64,000 nucleotides of DNA from Ciborinia camelliae (lineage: Eukaryota; Ascomycota; Leotiomycetes; Helotiales; Sclerotiniaceae), in assembly GCA_025890175.1 (NCBI GenBank), contig JANPYM010000008.1, positions 2,147,650 to 2,211,649 on the forward strand. Reading direction: 5' to 3'. The first letter of the stretch is position 1. Every line of letters begins with the position of its first letter. Below are positions 32,344 to 44,390 of this stretch, piece by piece. The position numbers and the translations under genes were made by a program. Below the pieces are notes generated by a model that saw only the letters and a program-made list of their open reading frames with translations, did no database searches and was not told where the DNA came from.

Positions 32344-33460
32344 TTTGATGGTTATTGTAGATGTAGTGATGTAGGTCTAGATTAACTTCCAATGATTAGT
32401 GCGGATAGTAGGAATGCGTAGATAGAAGAAGGATAAAATGGTCCGAGGAATGGAAGAGAAAAATACCCGTTATTTTATTCCAAAGTTCGTTGCCCAACCA
32501 CCTGTTTTTATTCCAGTAATAACTTCCCCGCAAAATATAAATACTCAAAATCAACCTTTAACCTTATCTTAAATTTAACTTGGGCAGCGGGTGTAGGTTA
32601 TGAATTCAAGATAGTATAACATTTATTAAATACAATTGAGGAATTGAATCAATAACTTCAAGAATCAAATATTTGGCATCAAGCAGTAATAAACAAATTG
32701 GGATCTTTTCTCACCGAGTTCATTGCCGTAGCCCAGCCCAGCTATGATTTGATTACTCTATTGTCGATATGATATGGTTTATTTATTGGTTACCACAGGG
32801 ATGAGCTTCAATATTTTTCGGACCACGGAGTACTTTTCCGCGAGGCTGGGAGGGAATTTGTCAAGTGGCTGGGGAACATCTGGAAATTTCATTTTCCACC
32901 GCTTTGGGCAGAGTCTTAGATTTTATATCACACATAGAACTCACAAAAAAATAATTAAATTAGATTTCGATAATCTCAAGCTAAACTACCTTACCTATAC
33001 ACACAGCCAAGAAATGATGATTAAATCTAATAGACTAGCAATTTCAATTCCAATTACAATTATCGACCGTGACACAGTCTCTCGCTAACTCGCTAGTAAA
33101 GAAAGATACGTCTAAATTTCTAAAATACGTAGAATTCTTAGCATGTCCAGGCCTCTGCCTAAAAATGCCGTATATACTCGATTGATTGATTTATTAATGG
33201 CGCTGTGAATTAGATTGGATTGGATTTATATAGATAGATGTATAAGGTATATAAAAGTACCTAGGTATTTAAAGGGTAATATCTTGCTTGATTCTTGTTG
33301 TGGTCGGATGGATGTGTATATTATATATAGACCCGGTACTACTATCTTGAATATATGCTTCTTTTCTCTTCTCTTTTCTTTTCTTTTCTTGCGGAGTCTT
33401 GGTATGTGGGAGGAAGAGGGAGGAGGGAGGAGGGAGGAAGTCTCGTTAGAATGTATATGT
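32344..33460. other. intergenic region
   Basis: Promoter side of the GPI-protein gene and 3' flank of the MFS gene; AT-rich, with no supported gene. Frames at 32774..33088 and 33215 onward are low-complexity. Confidence 0.45.
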
Positions 33461-36193
33461 TTAATAGCCCCCTCTTATTCTTCTTCCCCTCTCCCTCTCC
33501 CTGTCACGCTCAATATCTCCCCCCTCCTCTCCTCCCTCCTCTCTCCTCTCTCTCCTCCCTCTCACCCCAACCAACCCACCCCTTCTCCATCCCCTCACCC
33601 CCCAAACCCCCACCCCCACCCCTACCCACCCCAAACCCCACCACCCGGTCGCCCTCCACCCACCCAATTCAAAAACCCGATTTCCCCCCGCCGTCCCCAG
33701 CAACTGTCCACAGAAACAGAGGAGCATGTAGAGGGTGTTGATTCGATTTCTTTTGTTTTCTTTTTTATTGTCGTTTCTGTTCTCATTCTCATTCTCATTA
33801 TCATTACTATTTGTATGGTCATCATTGTCATTGTCATTAATATCTGTACTAGTATTGATACTAGTATGGATATCAGTAGTAATATGAGTATGGATATGAG
33901 TATCAATATCAACATCATAAATGCCCTTCCGATTAGCAATCTGAGCGATTTGGACGCCGAGATCCAGAAACAGGGCCTGAAAGATCGGTGGAGCGAGCGA
34001 GCTCCCTCCAGTTGTATATGGAACAAACGTAGCAAAAGTACCAATAACAACAGAGACGAAACACGAGAGCAGACCAACGAGGACGGAGAAGTGGGCGGTG
34101 GAGAGTGGAAGCATGAAGTGTGTATAGAGGGGAGCGAGGATGAAAGTACCGAGCCCCGTGAGCGCGAAGAGCGATATGCTGGTGGGGGGGGAGGGAATAG
34201 GGGGGAGAGGAGAGGTGGAATGTTAGGGTTGTCCAGTAGGTGGTGAAGACTGGGGAAGGGGGGTGGGGTTAGTTTGTGGGTTTGTGTGGAGGGAGGAAGG
34301 GATGGATGGAGGGAGGGATGAAGGGATTGTTTGATGGGTAAAGGAAGGAAGGACGGGAGGATTTTTGAGGAAAATGGAAAATGAAATGACAACAAAAATG
34401 AAGAAAGTGGGGATATGAAAGCCGTCATACACGCTGCTATATTAAGAAGCCAAAAAATCACATATATAATAACCCTATAAACAAACAACAAAACATAAAA
34501 ATCAAACCAGATAATTCAACATTCCAATTGAAAAAGATGAATCTCTTTCTATAAAGTAGATAACAAGAATCAAGAAATTTAGTTTTTGAATCAACATAAG
34601 AAGCTTACGAGTAGAAGTAGTAAGGCCAACAAGAGAAGCCTGCAGAAGCACCGGTTGGGTGATCAACAGGATCAAAATACTTCTCAGATGGGAGAAATAA
34701 TTCCAATTTCTCAATCCCGGATTGGCGCTCGGGTAATCCGGCATGAAGAGATAGAGAAGGGTGAAGATGATCCATTGGATTCCGAAGGAAAACCACTGTG
34801 AGTCTTGTTAATATTATTAAGATTAAGATTAAGATTCAGATTAATAGGTGCATGGAAACGAGTTGGGAAATATTCAAAAGACAGAGAGGGGGGAGAGAGA
34901 GAAAGTTAGTACATACATAAACGGCCCTCCAATCCGTATACTGAGTCAAGATGCCCGAAACCAAACGAGCGAAGAGTAAACCCAACAGTAAACCCGAAGA
35001 AACGATGGCGAGAGAAGTGGCGCGACGATGAGGAGGCGCCAGTTCATAGACGAGTGGAAGCATTAGTTGTGGAGTGACGGTGGTGAGAGCCGTGATGAAG
35101 GAGATGGTGATGAAGAGGGTGAAAGAATTCGTCAGGCAGAGTGTGAGCCACTGTTTGGGTTTTTGGTTATTACTTTTTCTATTTCATGCGTAGTGCAGTG
35201 CAGTTGGTACGTTTGCTTGTCATGCTAGTACTTGCTAGCTTCAAGTTCCTCATCACAAACATCATCACCATCACATCAACAAGAACCCCCCCCTCCAACA
35301 ATCAAACCCCCCCCAAAAATCAAACCAAAACAACCAAAAAAACTCCAACCCACATACCAAAATAGCCGTAGCGCCCACCAGCGCGAGGACAAAAGTCCTC
35401 CTCTTCAAGACATCACCCAAAGGACAGAGGAAGAAAAGTCCCGCCGCATAGCCCGCTTGCATCACGGTTGGAATGAGGGACGCACGTTCATTGCTGACGT
35501 GAAATTCCAGGGCTAGAATATTGAGAATCGGATGGCTGTAGTAGAGATTGGCGACTGTGAAGGTTCCGGCCTGGGGAAGGTTAGGTTGGGTTGGGTTAGG
35601 TGGGTGGGATGGGATGGGATAGGGGTAGAGAGAAAATCATGGTGTGTGATATTGATGTTGATATTGAAATTAAAATTGAAAGAGTATGTTGAGTTTAGAT
35701 AGATATGAGATGGGGTAAGGCTAGATGAGGGGGGTGAAAATATATCCATCAGGTTATTTTATATATAATAAAATATCCATCCATTCAATCAACCCAAAAA
35801 AAATATCATTTTCCTCAACAATTCTCAACATAAAAAAAACAAAAAACTCACAAAAGCAAACAACAAATTCAACCACACCGTAAACCTTGGAGGAGAATCC
35901 GGATCATACCGACATCGTATCGGCGTATAAGTGATGCATCTCCCGCACGACTTTACCCAGGCATTTTCTCCAATGATGGAAAATCTCGCGTGGTTTTTTG
36001 CTTCGTCGCTTTCGGTTGCTTCACTTTCAATTGTGGTGGTGGATTCTTTCTGGGGATTTTGGAGTTCTTTCTTTTCGGCTTCATTTGGTTTTGGTTGTGG
36101 TGATGATTGTGGTGATGGTGATGGTGGTGATGGCGGGGTACCTTGGACTTGGACTTGGATAGAGAGATCGGAGGTCCGAATCTTCATTTTCAT
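33461..36193 (-). CDS. MFS transporter (drug:H+ antiporter-like), with apparent frameshift
   Basis: Five exons: 36193..35852, 35570..35358, 35150..34917, 34795..34609 and 34249..33461. The first encodes a hydrophilic Ser/Pro/Glu-rich N-terminus and the start of helix 1 (WLNLLFAF). Exon 2 continues FTVANLYYSHPILNILA and has the loop 2-3 signature LGDVLKRRTFV. Exon 3 has YELAPPHRRATSLAIVSSG. Exon 5 has FTTYWTTLTFHLSSPP, then needs loss of one base in an 8-base C run (plus strand 34184..34191, G8) to continue as ISLFALTGLGTFILAPLY; without it the frame is lost. No GT lies upstream in that exon to make an intron instead. Between IANRKGIYDV and NRINTLYMLLCF lies a microsatellite-coded Asp/Asn/His/Thr insert. 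The C-terminus after GGNRVFELGGW runs into Gly/Arg low complexity. Introns are long for this window (121-359 bp). Substrate unknown. Confidence 0.78.
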
Positions 36194-36600
36194 GTTTATG
36201 TTTATGTTTTTGATTATGATATCTTCGGGTTTGGAAAAGATGAATGAAGAATAATAGAGAATTGAGAATAGAATTGATATTTATATATCTTATCTTGATT
36301 ATAGGATCAATTGATGGAGATTGAGATTGAAATGGATAATTATTGCAGATGATGTGCCGATAATACCTAGTATTCACAATCATCAAGATTCTCATACTGA
36401 TATGTAAGATAAGGTATGAATGATACTTATGATAAGATAAGATATTGCAAAGAAGAAAGAGCAAACTAAGGATTGGAGAAATCCATTCTCAAAGTCCATA
36501 CCATCCATACCATCCATACATATCATACATACATAGCATAACCAAACAGAGGTATCCATAGATCATCCTCCCACTATCTAAGATTTCCGGACATCCAAGA

Positions 36601-37148
36601 TGGTAATCTGGGCAATGCGAGATGGTCAACGGACATTCAAGGATGATTGACGGGAGTTAAAGAAAGTGTTGAATCCCGATATCGAGGTCCTTATTGATGT
36701 GATTGATATCATTGGAGAAGAATATGTGAAGACGGAAGTCGGCTTCCGGGTTGCATTTGATACCTACCTACCTACATCCTGTAATCACATGTTAAGATTT
36801 CCCCTTGTCAGTAGCGATATTACTAGTCGAGTGATTACATAAGACCCTCTGGTGTCATGTGATTGTAATAATGGTTCATGTGAGGCTCAAAATTTCCGTA
36901 ATCCGATTTGAGTAAAGTGGAGGAGTCGTTTTTGCTTCTGCTTCGAAACCCTTCCACTTCGTTTCAGGCATAGCAATAGCGATAGCAATAGCGATACTGA
37001 TAGTGAAATGACGGATTGGAGCGATAGTAATGGTTTCGAGCTAATGGATGATGACATCATGATGATGATGGATGAGGCGAGTTTCAATATCGATGTTGAG
37101 ATGGTGATGGTGGATGCGCGGAAGATCAATCATCATTTGAATGAATAA
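36601..37148 (+). pseudogene. possible broken small gene
   Basis: A plus-strand frame starts ATG at 36601 (MVIWAMRDGQRTFKDD), meets TGA at 36649, and continues in the same frame as RELKKVLNPDIEVLIDV, GEEYVKTEVGFRVAFDT to a stop at 36840. A TGG-to-TGA change would explain the break. A second, Asp/Ser-rich frame after a TTTCAG (about 36960) ends at 37148. The protein looks coding in composition but I do not recognise it, and the two parts may be unrelated. Confidence 0.28.
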
Positions 37149-38313
37149 AGATTCGTTAATGGAGATCTATCAATCTATTTTTTCACAACTTGGAATGCGA
37201 AAAGCACCCTCGGGATGCCGAGCTTAAGTAACTAACTATACTTCGATCGAATGAATAAATATTGGAGATGGATGGTTCATGTGTAATAGAAGGAAGTTTC
37301 CTTAAACGATATTTAGAGTTGAAATATGAAAGATGAAAGATGAAAGATGAAAGATGTAAATGTAAGAATCCCAAATAATGATTTGGATTTTGATCTTTAT
37401 TCAAGAGATATACCCGGTCTATATATAAATACAGCTTAGTTATTTGCTTGAACTTAATTCTGTTCAATTTTTCAAAATCTTTGTATATCTACCTATCCAA
37501 TAAAAACAATATTATTCTTATTCTTATTCTTTTTCAAAAATTTAATTGTGAGGGAAAAAGGAAAGAAATTTGTTTGATGCACAAGAGGATTTATTCATTT
37601 GTACTTATACTCTGTACAATACGATATCTGGATTGAATTGAATTGGATACGGAATACCAACTAGTACCAGTATATACTACCTAGGTATGTAAAAAGATAA
37701 AATCACTCAAAATCAATCAATCAATCAATCCAGAGACTTCTCTTGAATTTTTTCTTTCCTATCAATTGAACTTGAACATCGGTTCCCAAATTGATACTGT
37801 AGAAAGTATCTGTACTCGGTAGAACGGTAGAAAATTTGATTTTTCCTCGTTTCGATACCTACCTAGGTACTGTGCGTATTCGCTCCGTACTCGTTTCTCG
37901 CGATTTGATTCATGATAGATATCTACCTATCCATACAAATACAAACACAACCTTGGAAACACAAACAAACCCCAAATCCTCATCTCATCTCATTCTGCTC
38001 GTATACCTATCGTATCGGTAATCGAAATTCGAATGAAAAGTAAAGAGAAAGGAATAAAAAATCAAATATAACAAACTTGAAACTCGAAACCTGAAACCCG
38101 AACTCTACCTAGACTCGAAACTTCGAGTCTCCGATAATTCCTAAATATACCTATACCTATATACATAGTAAATGTATCTTGATTCTTCAAAGCTGGCAAA
38201 ACAAAATTTCAAGCATCCAAAAATTGAAATGGAGTGCAAGAAAAAGCTCCTAGAGGTTCATCATTTCATCATTTCATTTCATCGTGAAATTTTCAATTCC
38301 AATTCCGATTCCA

Positions 38314-38355
38314 GCTATCTATCTATCTGTCTGTCTGTCTGTCTGTCTGTCTGTC
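38314..38355. repeat. (TATC)n(TGTC)n microsatellite
   Basis: Three ATCT units run into about seven to eight TCTG units without interruption. Confidence 0.9.
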
Positions 38356-38874
38356 ATGTAGGTGGGTCTTGTCTCGACACTCCCGGTACGGTACGTCCCT
38401 AGGTAGGTACTCTAGGGCTAGCTAGGTACCTAGGTAGATATCAAATGAAACTCCCGTCACTTCAATGATGGATGGATATACCATTCATTCATGGATATTA
38501 GCGATCTTTTGGGGTCTTTTCTTTCGGGATCAGTATCAGTAGTTCCGACACGATACAACACGATACGATACGATAAGTACCTACTTAACCCTTCAATATT
38601 CATGAATCCAAGTCCTCAATATTCCCAACTCATGAAATGAAATGGAAATGGATTTGAAAACCCAACCAATTCTTATCCATTTTTCTTCGGATGATTCATT
38701 CATTAATCGTAAAATTGGCTTGGGTATTGGGTATTAGATATTGGGTGAGTCAAAAAATTACCTCACCTTATCTTATTTAAAGATTTTTTTTTGGGGGGGG
38801 CCTTCTTTTGCCTAAGGTGGCTGAGTATTGTGGATGTGGATGTGGATGTGAAGTTCGAGTGTGGTCATCTTGGA

Positions 38875-38904
38875 GTAGGTAGGTAGGTAGGTAGGTAGGT
38901 AGGT
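38875..38904. repeat. (GTAG)n microsatellite
   Basis: Seven consecutive AGGT/GTAG tetranucleotides. Shorter runs of the same unit are found at many places in the window. Confidence 0.9.
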
Positions 38905-39256
38905 GATGGATTGTTTGTTTTGTTTTGGTTTTTTATAGAGAGAGAAGATTTGGTGGGTGTATAATAAATAGAGCAAGTAGTTTGGACTCTTGACTCTTGA
39001 CTCTTGACTCTTAGGGAAGTAGATAAGAGAAGAGAATGATTCGAGGATTCGAGGATTCGGGGAAGAAAGAAGGGAAAGTATAATATTTAAGAAAGATGAG
39101 GTCTAGAATCTAGATTTCTTGTGTGAGCTATATATATATATATATATATATATATCTATATATATAAGTAAGTTTCGTTAAAAAGCTTGTTTTTGCTTTG
39201 CTTTGTTTTGCTTTAGATAGAAAGGGGAAAAAAAAAGGGGGGGGGGGGCGGTTTAC

Positions 39257-39266
39257 NNNNNNNNNN
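39257..39266. other. assembly gap (10 N)
   Basis: Ten N separate two nearly identical sequences: A-run, G-run, then CGGTTTAC on the left (ending 39256) and A-run, longer G-run, CGGTTTAC on the right (39267 onward). The flanks probably represent the same locus not merged because of the G homopolymer. Confidence 0.9.
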
Positions 39267-41994
39267 AAAAAGGGGGGGGGGGGGGGGGCGGTTTACAATA
39301 TATAGATAGATGAATGGTATATAGTATATGGTATATGGTATATCAAATAGAATTATTAGGATATTAGAATATTATTTGAGTATACTAGTAGCTTTAAAGA
39401 TATCCAAACTATATATCGGTATGAAGTACTATGTAAAGGACTGTACTGTATAGTCTATTTGTATTGTACCACTATCAAAACTAGATAAAATATTTCAATT
39501 TCTAATATCTGCTTATACTTCTAATACCCGAATCTACCTAATACCATCCCTCTAACCAAATCGAAAACATTTTAGTATAATATAAAACGATAATACAATA
39601 TAATATAACAATTACCGTTTACTATCATTTCACTATCATCTCACTTTCCTTTCCCGGGTACAGGGACAGGGAAAATGTAATATATACTAAGCTTCTTACT
39701 AATTGATGATGATGGTGATGATGATGATGATGATGATGATAGGTAGGTAAGACCTAAGATAAGATGGATGAATGTAACGTGTAAGATTATAGATAGAATA
39801 GATACTAGGTAGGTAGATAGATAGATAGGTAGATAGATAGGATATAAATACAAAGTACAGTAAGAACTTTGAATATACATCAGGTTTACATTCAAATACC
39901 TAGCTAGATAGCTAGATATAAATTAGATTATTAGATATACCTTTATAGGTCGGTATGTAAGTACCGAGGACCCAATAATGATTTTCACAATCATGATTTT
40001 CATGATTTTCAAATGATCGAGTGATAAGTGTAAATGTAAATATAAGTGCGACTAACTAACTGTCACCACTAATCATACAGAGTATATAAATAATGAACAA
40101 TGAACAATGAACACCCACCCATCCATCCATCCATCCATCCAACAAACAGACAGACAAACAGACAGACAGACCCGCGGAGTCGCGGACATATATAACCAGG
40201 AATACTTAGGTACCTACCTAGATACCTAAACAAAATCAATAAACCCAAACCTGAATCTGAATCTAAACCTGAACCTGGCAAAAATCATCCGAAGCGAATC
40301 AAATCGAATCCATGTACAAGGTATACCGGGGTCCGGAGATGAACAAACAAGCTTTTTCGCTTTTTCTTAGCTTGGGATATCTATATGGATTGGGTTGGGT
40401 AGGGTAGCTGGTCTAGGGAGGTAGGTAGTAGGTAGCTAGTAGGTAGCTGGCAGTGGACGCGACGGGAGACTTGAGAGGTATAGTGGGGGTGTTGTCACTT
40501 ATATGGATAAAATGGATAAAATGGAAATGTACCTAGGACCTTCAGCTACCTACTTAAGTTAGGTATGGATTTGTAATCATGGGATTATTGGATGTGATGG
40601 GAAGTAATGGGATGGGAAGTAATGAGATGGGGAAAAATAATTTGCGTGACAAAAAGATTTCAAATGTGAGGTCTGATCAGTGATAAGGAGACCTCGGGAG
40701 ACAGAGGTGAAAGAAAGTGGAAGTGGAAGTGGAAGGGTGGATGAGGTGGGACACGAAAGAGGTGAACATGAACGAACATGAGGGAGAGGGAGAGAAAATG
40801 TAATTTCATTTTTTTTTGGCTAGGTACCTAGGTCGCGGATATTACCTACTATCTAGTAAGTAACATACGAAGTAGGTATATACGTAGCCGATGTCAATGG
40901 ACTGTAAATTTGTAATGTCCCAAAGACAGACTCTCTTTGGCTTTTGATTCGATGGATATCTATATCAACCTATTAACTAACCCATCAAATCGTTTATTGA
41001 AATGATTGAGGGGGTGGTGTGTTGTATCATATTATATCATCCTAGATTTTTGGCTTCGATGGATAGGTATTTGGGAGTCGGTATTGGGAGATGATCGATC
41101 TACTTACCCACCGACACAATAATGTATGAGTTGGCGACAGTGAGCTTGAATAATATCTACGATACAACTTATTGAGAGAGAAGCGGTGACCATTATATAA
41201 ATTCTTAACAATGACAACCTAAGCATTATTCATTCTTTGGTTGCTTAAAACTTAAAGATGGAGAATGACCTTTGTAGACGTAAGCTTGGCAAACTATTTT
41301 ATTCGCGGGTACCTACGCCAGGTACAGAAATTGGAACTAGATGCTGTGTGTGACAGGGGTAAAGGTGAATGGAACCGGATAGATTGACAAGCTAAGCTTA
41401 TCTCGGTTAGTAACCTTAAGTTTAATTCATCATTGATTCGTCCTCGCTTTACGGAGTCCTTTCCTTTTCTTTCCTTTCATCACTCATTTCATCCTTACTT
41501 TCTTTTGGTCTAACCTTATTTGATCATAGCTTCCCCCTTCCCGCTTCTTTATTGGTCGGTCCCGGTACTGCTTGCCAATAAATATTTATTTATTTATTTA
41601 TTTCTTGTCTTGTCTCGTCTTGTTTGGTCTGGCTGGTCTGGCTGGTCAAATACAAAATGACCCTCTCACGATAAAATCCAAATACTTCGTACCCCAACCA
41701 CCTTTTTGTAAATTCCAATTCCAATTCCAATTCCAATCCCATTTCCATTTCCCTTCCTCATCTTTTCAACTTCAAAACTCAAACTCAAACTTCAACTTCA
41801 ATAATAAACCATACGCCATCCCGTTCTGTATACCCAAACCCAAATCTCGGGAAAAAAGTTCAAGATCGTCTCAAATTCTTTCAATCGTCAATCACAAGAG
41901 TTTCCTTTACACACTCTTGTCAAATCTTCCGAATAATTATTAATTGTCTTGTTGTGTTTTATCTTCAACATCAAGAAATCCAACCACCTTCAAG

Positions 41995-42701
41995 ATGTTT
42001 ATCAAATCCATCGTCGGTCTTAGCATCGTTGCTCTCGCCGTGGCTGAGACAGCAACTACCGCCAACTCTACCATCGATCCAACCACTGTCTCTCCATCTT
42101 TGAGATGTAAGTTCTATCTATCTGATGAAGATCGAATACATGCTTATCAATTACAGCTCAATGGTGCTCTGGTGAAATCAACTCGTGCGGTACTTTGTGC
42201 TCTGGTGACATTGATACCAATTCTTGTGATACTGTAAGTACCACTCCTTCATCCAGAACTTTGGAGCTTGATATCAAAATATATGATATACTGACTTTCA
42301 ATCCTCCACAGACTACCTTGGATTACAACTGTACCTGCTCCAACGGTACCGCCCCAGGTCTCCAATACTACACCGAAACCATGCCAACCTTCATCTGCCA
42401 AACCATCTTCGAAAACTGCATCACCGCTGGAGAGAACGATGCCGCGGCCCAAAAGCTCTGCACCGAAGCCAAGGATAAGAACTGTGGTACTTTGAGCCCA
42501 GATAACTACACGGCCGCTTCCACTTCTTCCGTCAGCTCTTCCACGGCTTCCTCGACCGCTACGTCATCTGCCACGGCCACTAGCGCTTCCGCCTCGGCTG
42601 CGACCTCCAAGGCTGCCGCTTCGGCTTTGAACATTGGTCGTGAATATGGTACCGGTATCCTCGCTGCAGGTGTTGCTGGTGTCTTTGGCTTGTTGCTTTA
42701 G
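41995..42701 (+). CDS. GPI-anchored Cys-rich protein (DUF7707-like)
   Basis: Three exons, 41995..42106, 42157..42233 and 42312..42701, give 192 residues; introns of 50 and 78 bp have consensus GTAAGT donors. A signal peptide is at the N-terminus (MFIKSIVGLSIVALAVA). The Cys-rich domain reads QWCSGEINSCGTLCSGD, then YNCTCSNGTAPGLQYYTETM, CQTIFENCI and AQKLCTEAKDKNC; pairs of Cys and the YT-MPxFxC block fit the fungal DUF7707 family. A Ser/Thr/Ala-rich stalk follows, then a GPI signal (GTGILAAGVAGVFGLLL). It is likely bound to the cell surface. The gene has a CT-rich leader and good codon usage, and its start lies in the context CAAGATG. Function of the family is not established as far as I know. 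Confidence 0.88.
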
Positions 42702-43691
42702 GAAGATGTGATGGATGTTGGGGAAAAAAGGGATTTGGGGAATCTACAAATCCAAGATCTTTTTGTATCCTTTTTTTTTCAAGGACCTGGAGAAGAAAAA
42801 CTCTCTTCCAATCATCATCGGATGATTCTGTGCATAATTCACGTTTTTCCCCCTTGATGTTTTTTTGTCCTTTTTTTAGCGCGTGGTTTTTTTTTCTTCT
42901 CTCTTCTTTTTCTGATTAGCATTGGTGTTTACATGGCTCGTGGTTTCACATTTCTTATACCTAGGTACCTAGGTACCTACCAAAGTATCAATCGTTCACC
43001 CACCATCCGTGAGTGTGTCCTTGATGGCAGGCACTTCAAGACGTGGCAGCCAAGGCGGAGCGGCCAGCTGGGTTTCTTCTCTCACGGCAGATTATTCTTT
43101 TAATTACCTACCTATCAAACTACCTACCTAACCTAACCTAATCCGAAGGTCGAGTCCAGGGGATGGATGATTAATGATTGTGATGATAGTCTTGGTCGTC
43201 GTTGATACCATACCATACCCTTTTTCTTTCATGTATTGGCGTAGCATAGCGTGCCTTAGCTTAGCTTAGGTGGCGTAGGTAGCATAGCTTAGCTTAGCTT
43301 TTATAGTATATGCAGTTAATGAGATTGTGCACGCTGATGCTTGAATACATGTATTGGATGTTGGTGGAGTGATGTGATGTGATGTGATGTGTTGTGTTGT
43401 GTGATACGTTGTGAGGTGATTGTAATGTGATGTGTTGTGATGATTTGCGATTTGGGATTTGAATGAGGGTTTGAGTAAGGGTTTGTATGTGTAGGTTGGG
43501 ATAGAGTAGAGGTAGGTAGACAGGTTTGTATGTGTAGGGTTGGGATAGAGGTAGGTATGGTTTATGTTGTGTGGTGCGACTATGGGACTATGCGACTATG
43601 CGACTATGAAACATAATATTTATCATCTTATCTAGTGCGTATCTAGTGCGTATCTAGTGCGTATCTAGTGCGTATAAGCGTTGAAAAGTTT

Positions 43692-43822
43692 AGTATGGTA
43701 TGGTAAGGTATGGTATGGTATGGTATGGTATGGTAAGGTATGGTATGGTATGGTATGGTATGGTAAGGTATGGTATGGTAAGGTATGGTATGGTATGGTA
43801 TGGTAAGGTATGGTATGGTATG
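43692..43822. repeat. (TATGG)n pentanucleotide satellite
   Basis: About 26 TATGG/TAAGG units in register, with TAAGG variants at irregular spacing. Confidence 0.92.
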
Positions 43823-43894
43823 TGCTTGCTGGTGAAAGGGGGGAGGGGGATGTAGGAGAGGGGGGATGTAGGAGAGGGGGGGATGGATGGGGGG

Positions 43895-44390
43895 GGTGAG
43901 GTGGGAGGAGGAAAAAGGATGGGGAGTGGATGGATAGAAGGTAGAGTGGGGGAATTGGGGGGGGTGAGGGTGAAAAGGGAGAGGGGGGGTAAATAGAGTG
44001 AGTGGGTGGATGGAGGAGAGGGGGGAATGGGTGAGGGGATGGGTGAGGGGATGGGTGAGGGGATGGGTGAGGGGATGGGTGAGGGGATGGGTGAGGGGGA
44101 TGTAGGAGAGGGGGGATGTAGGAGAGGGGGATGTAGGAGAGGGGATGTAGGAGAGGGGGATGTAGGAGAGGGGGGTGAGGTGGGAGGAGGAAAAAGGATG
44201 GGGAGTGGATGGATAGAAGGTAGAGTGGGGGAATTGGGGGGGTGAGGGTGAAAAGGGAGAGGGGGGGTAAATAGAGTGGGTGGATGGAGGAGAGGGGGGA
44301 ATGGGTGAGGGGATGGGTGAGGGGATGGGTGAGGGGATGGGTGAGGGGATGGGTGAGGGGATGGGTGAGGGGATGGGTGAGGGGAGTGTA
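43895..44390. repeat. G-rich minisatellite with duplicated block
   Basis: Two copies of a block of about 210 bp (43895..44105 and 44173..44390) share an ordered series of words: GAGGTGGGAGGAGGAAAAAGG, GAGTGGATGGATAGAAGG and TGAGGGTGAAAAGGGAGAGG. Each ends in a 12-bp array of ATGGGTGAGGGG (about six units at 44027..44099, seven at 44300..44386). GGATGTAGGAGAGGGG units separate them. One strand is almost free of C, so G-quadruplex formation is plausible. The 335-codon minus-strand frame over it (IPSP repeats) is a by-product. Confidence 0.9.

Larger units (their letters stand above)
36194..41994. other. long gene-poor, microsatellite-rich region
   Basis: About 5.8 kb with no convincing intact gene, the least gene-dense part of the window. 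Simple repeats include (TCTG)n, (GTAG)n, (TA)n near 39130-39155, (GATGAT)n near 39702-39740, ATCC repeats near 40117-40140 and others. A possible broken gene lies at 36601-37148 and an assembly gap at 39257-39266. The right end is the CT-rich promoter and leader of the gene starting at 41995. Confidence 0.6.

Noticed and set aside
33215..34246. 343-codon plus-strand frame opposite the MFS transporter
   Set aside because: Made of Pro- and Ile/Ser-rich simple repeats; the minus strand has clear MFS helices.
33622..34491. 289-codon minus-strand frame across MFS exon 5 and intron 4
   Set aside because: It runs through the intron and out of frame with the transporter motifs; low-complexity Pro/Ser sequence.
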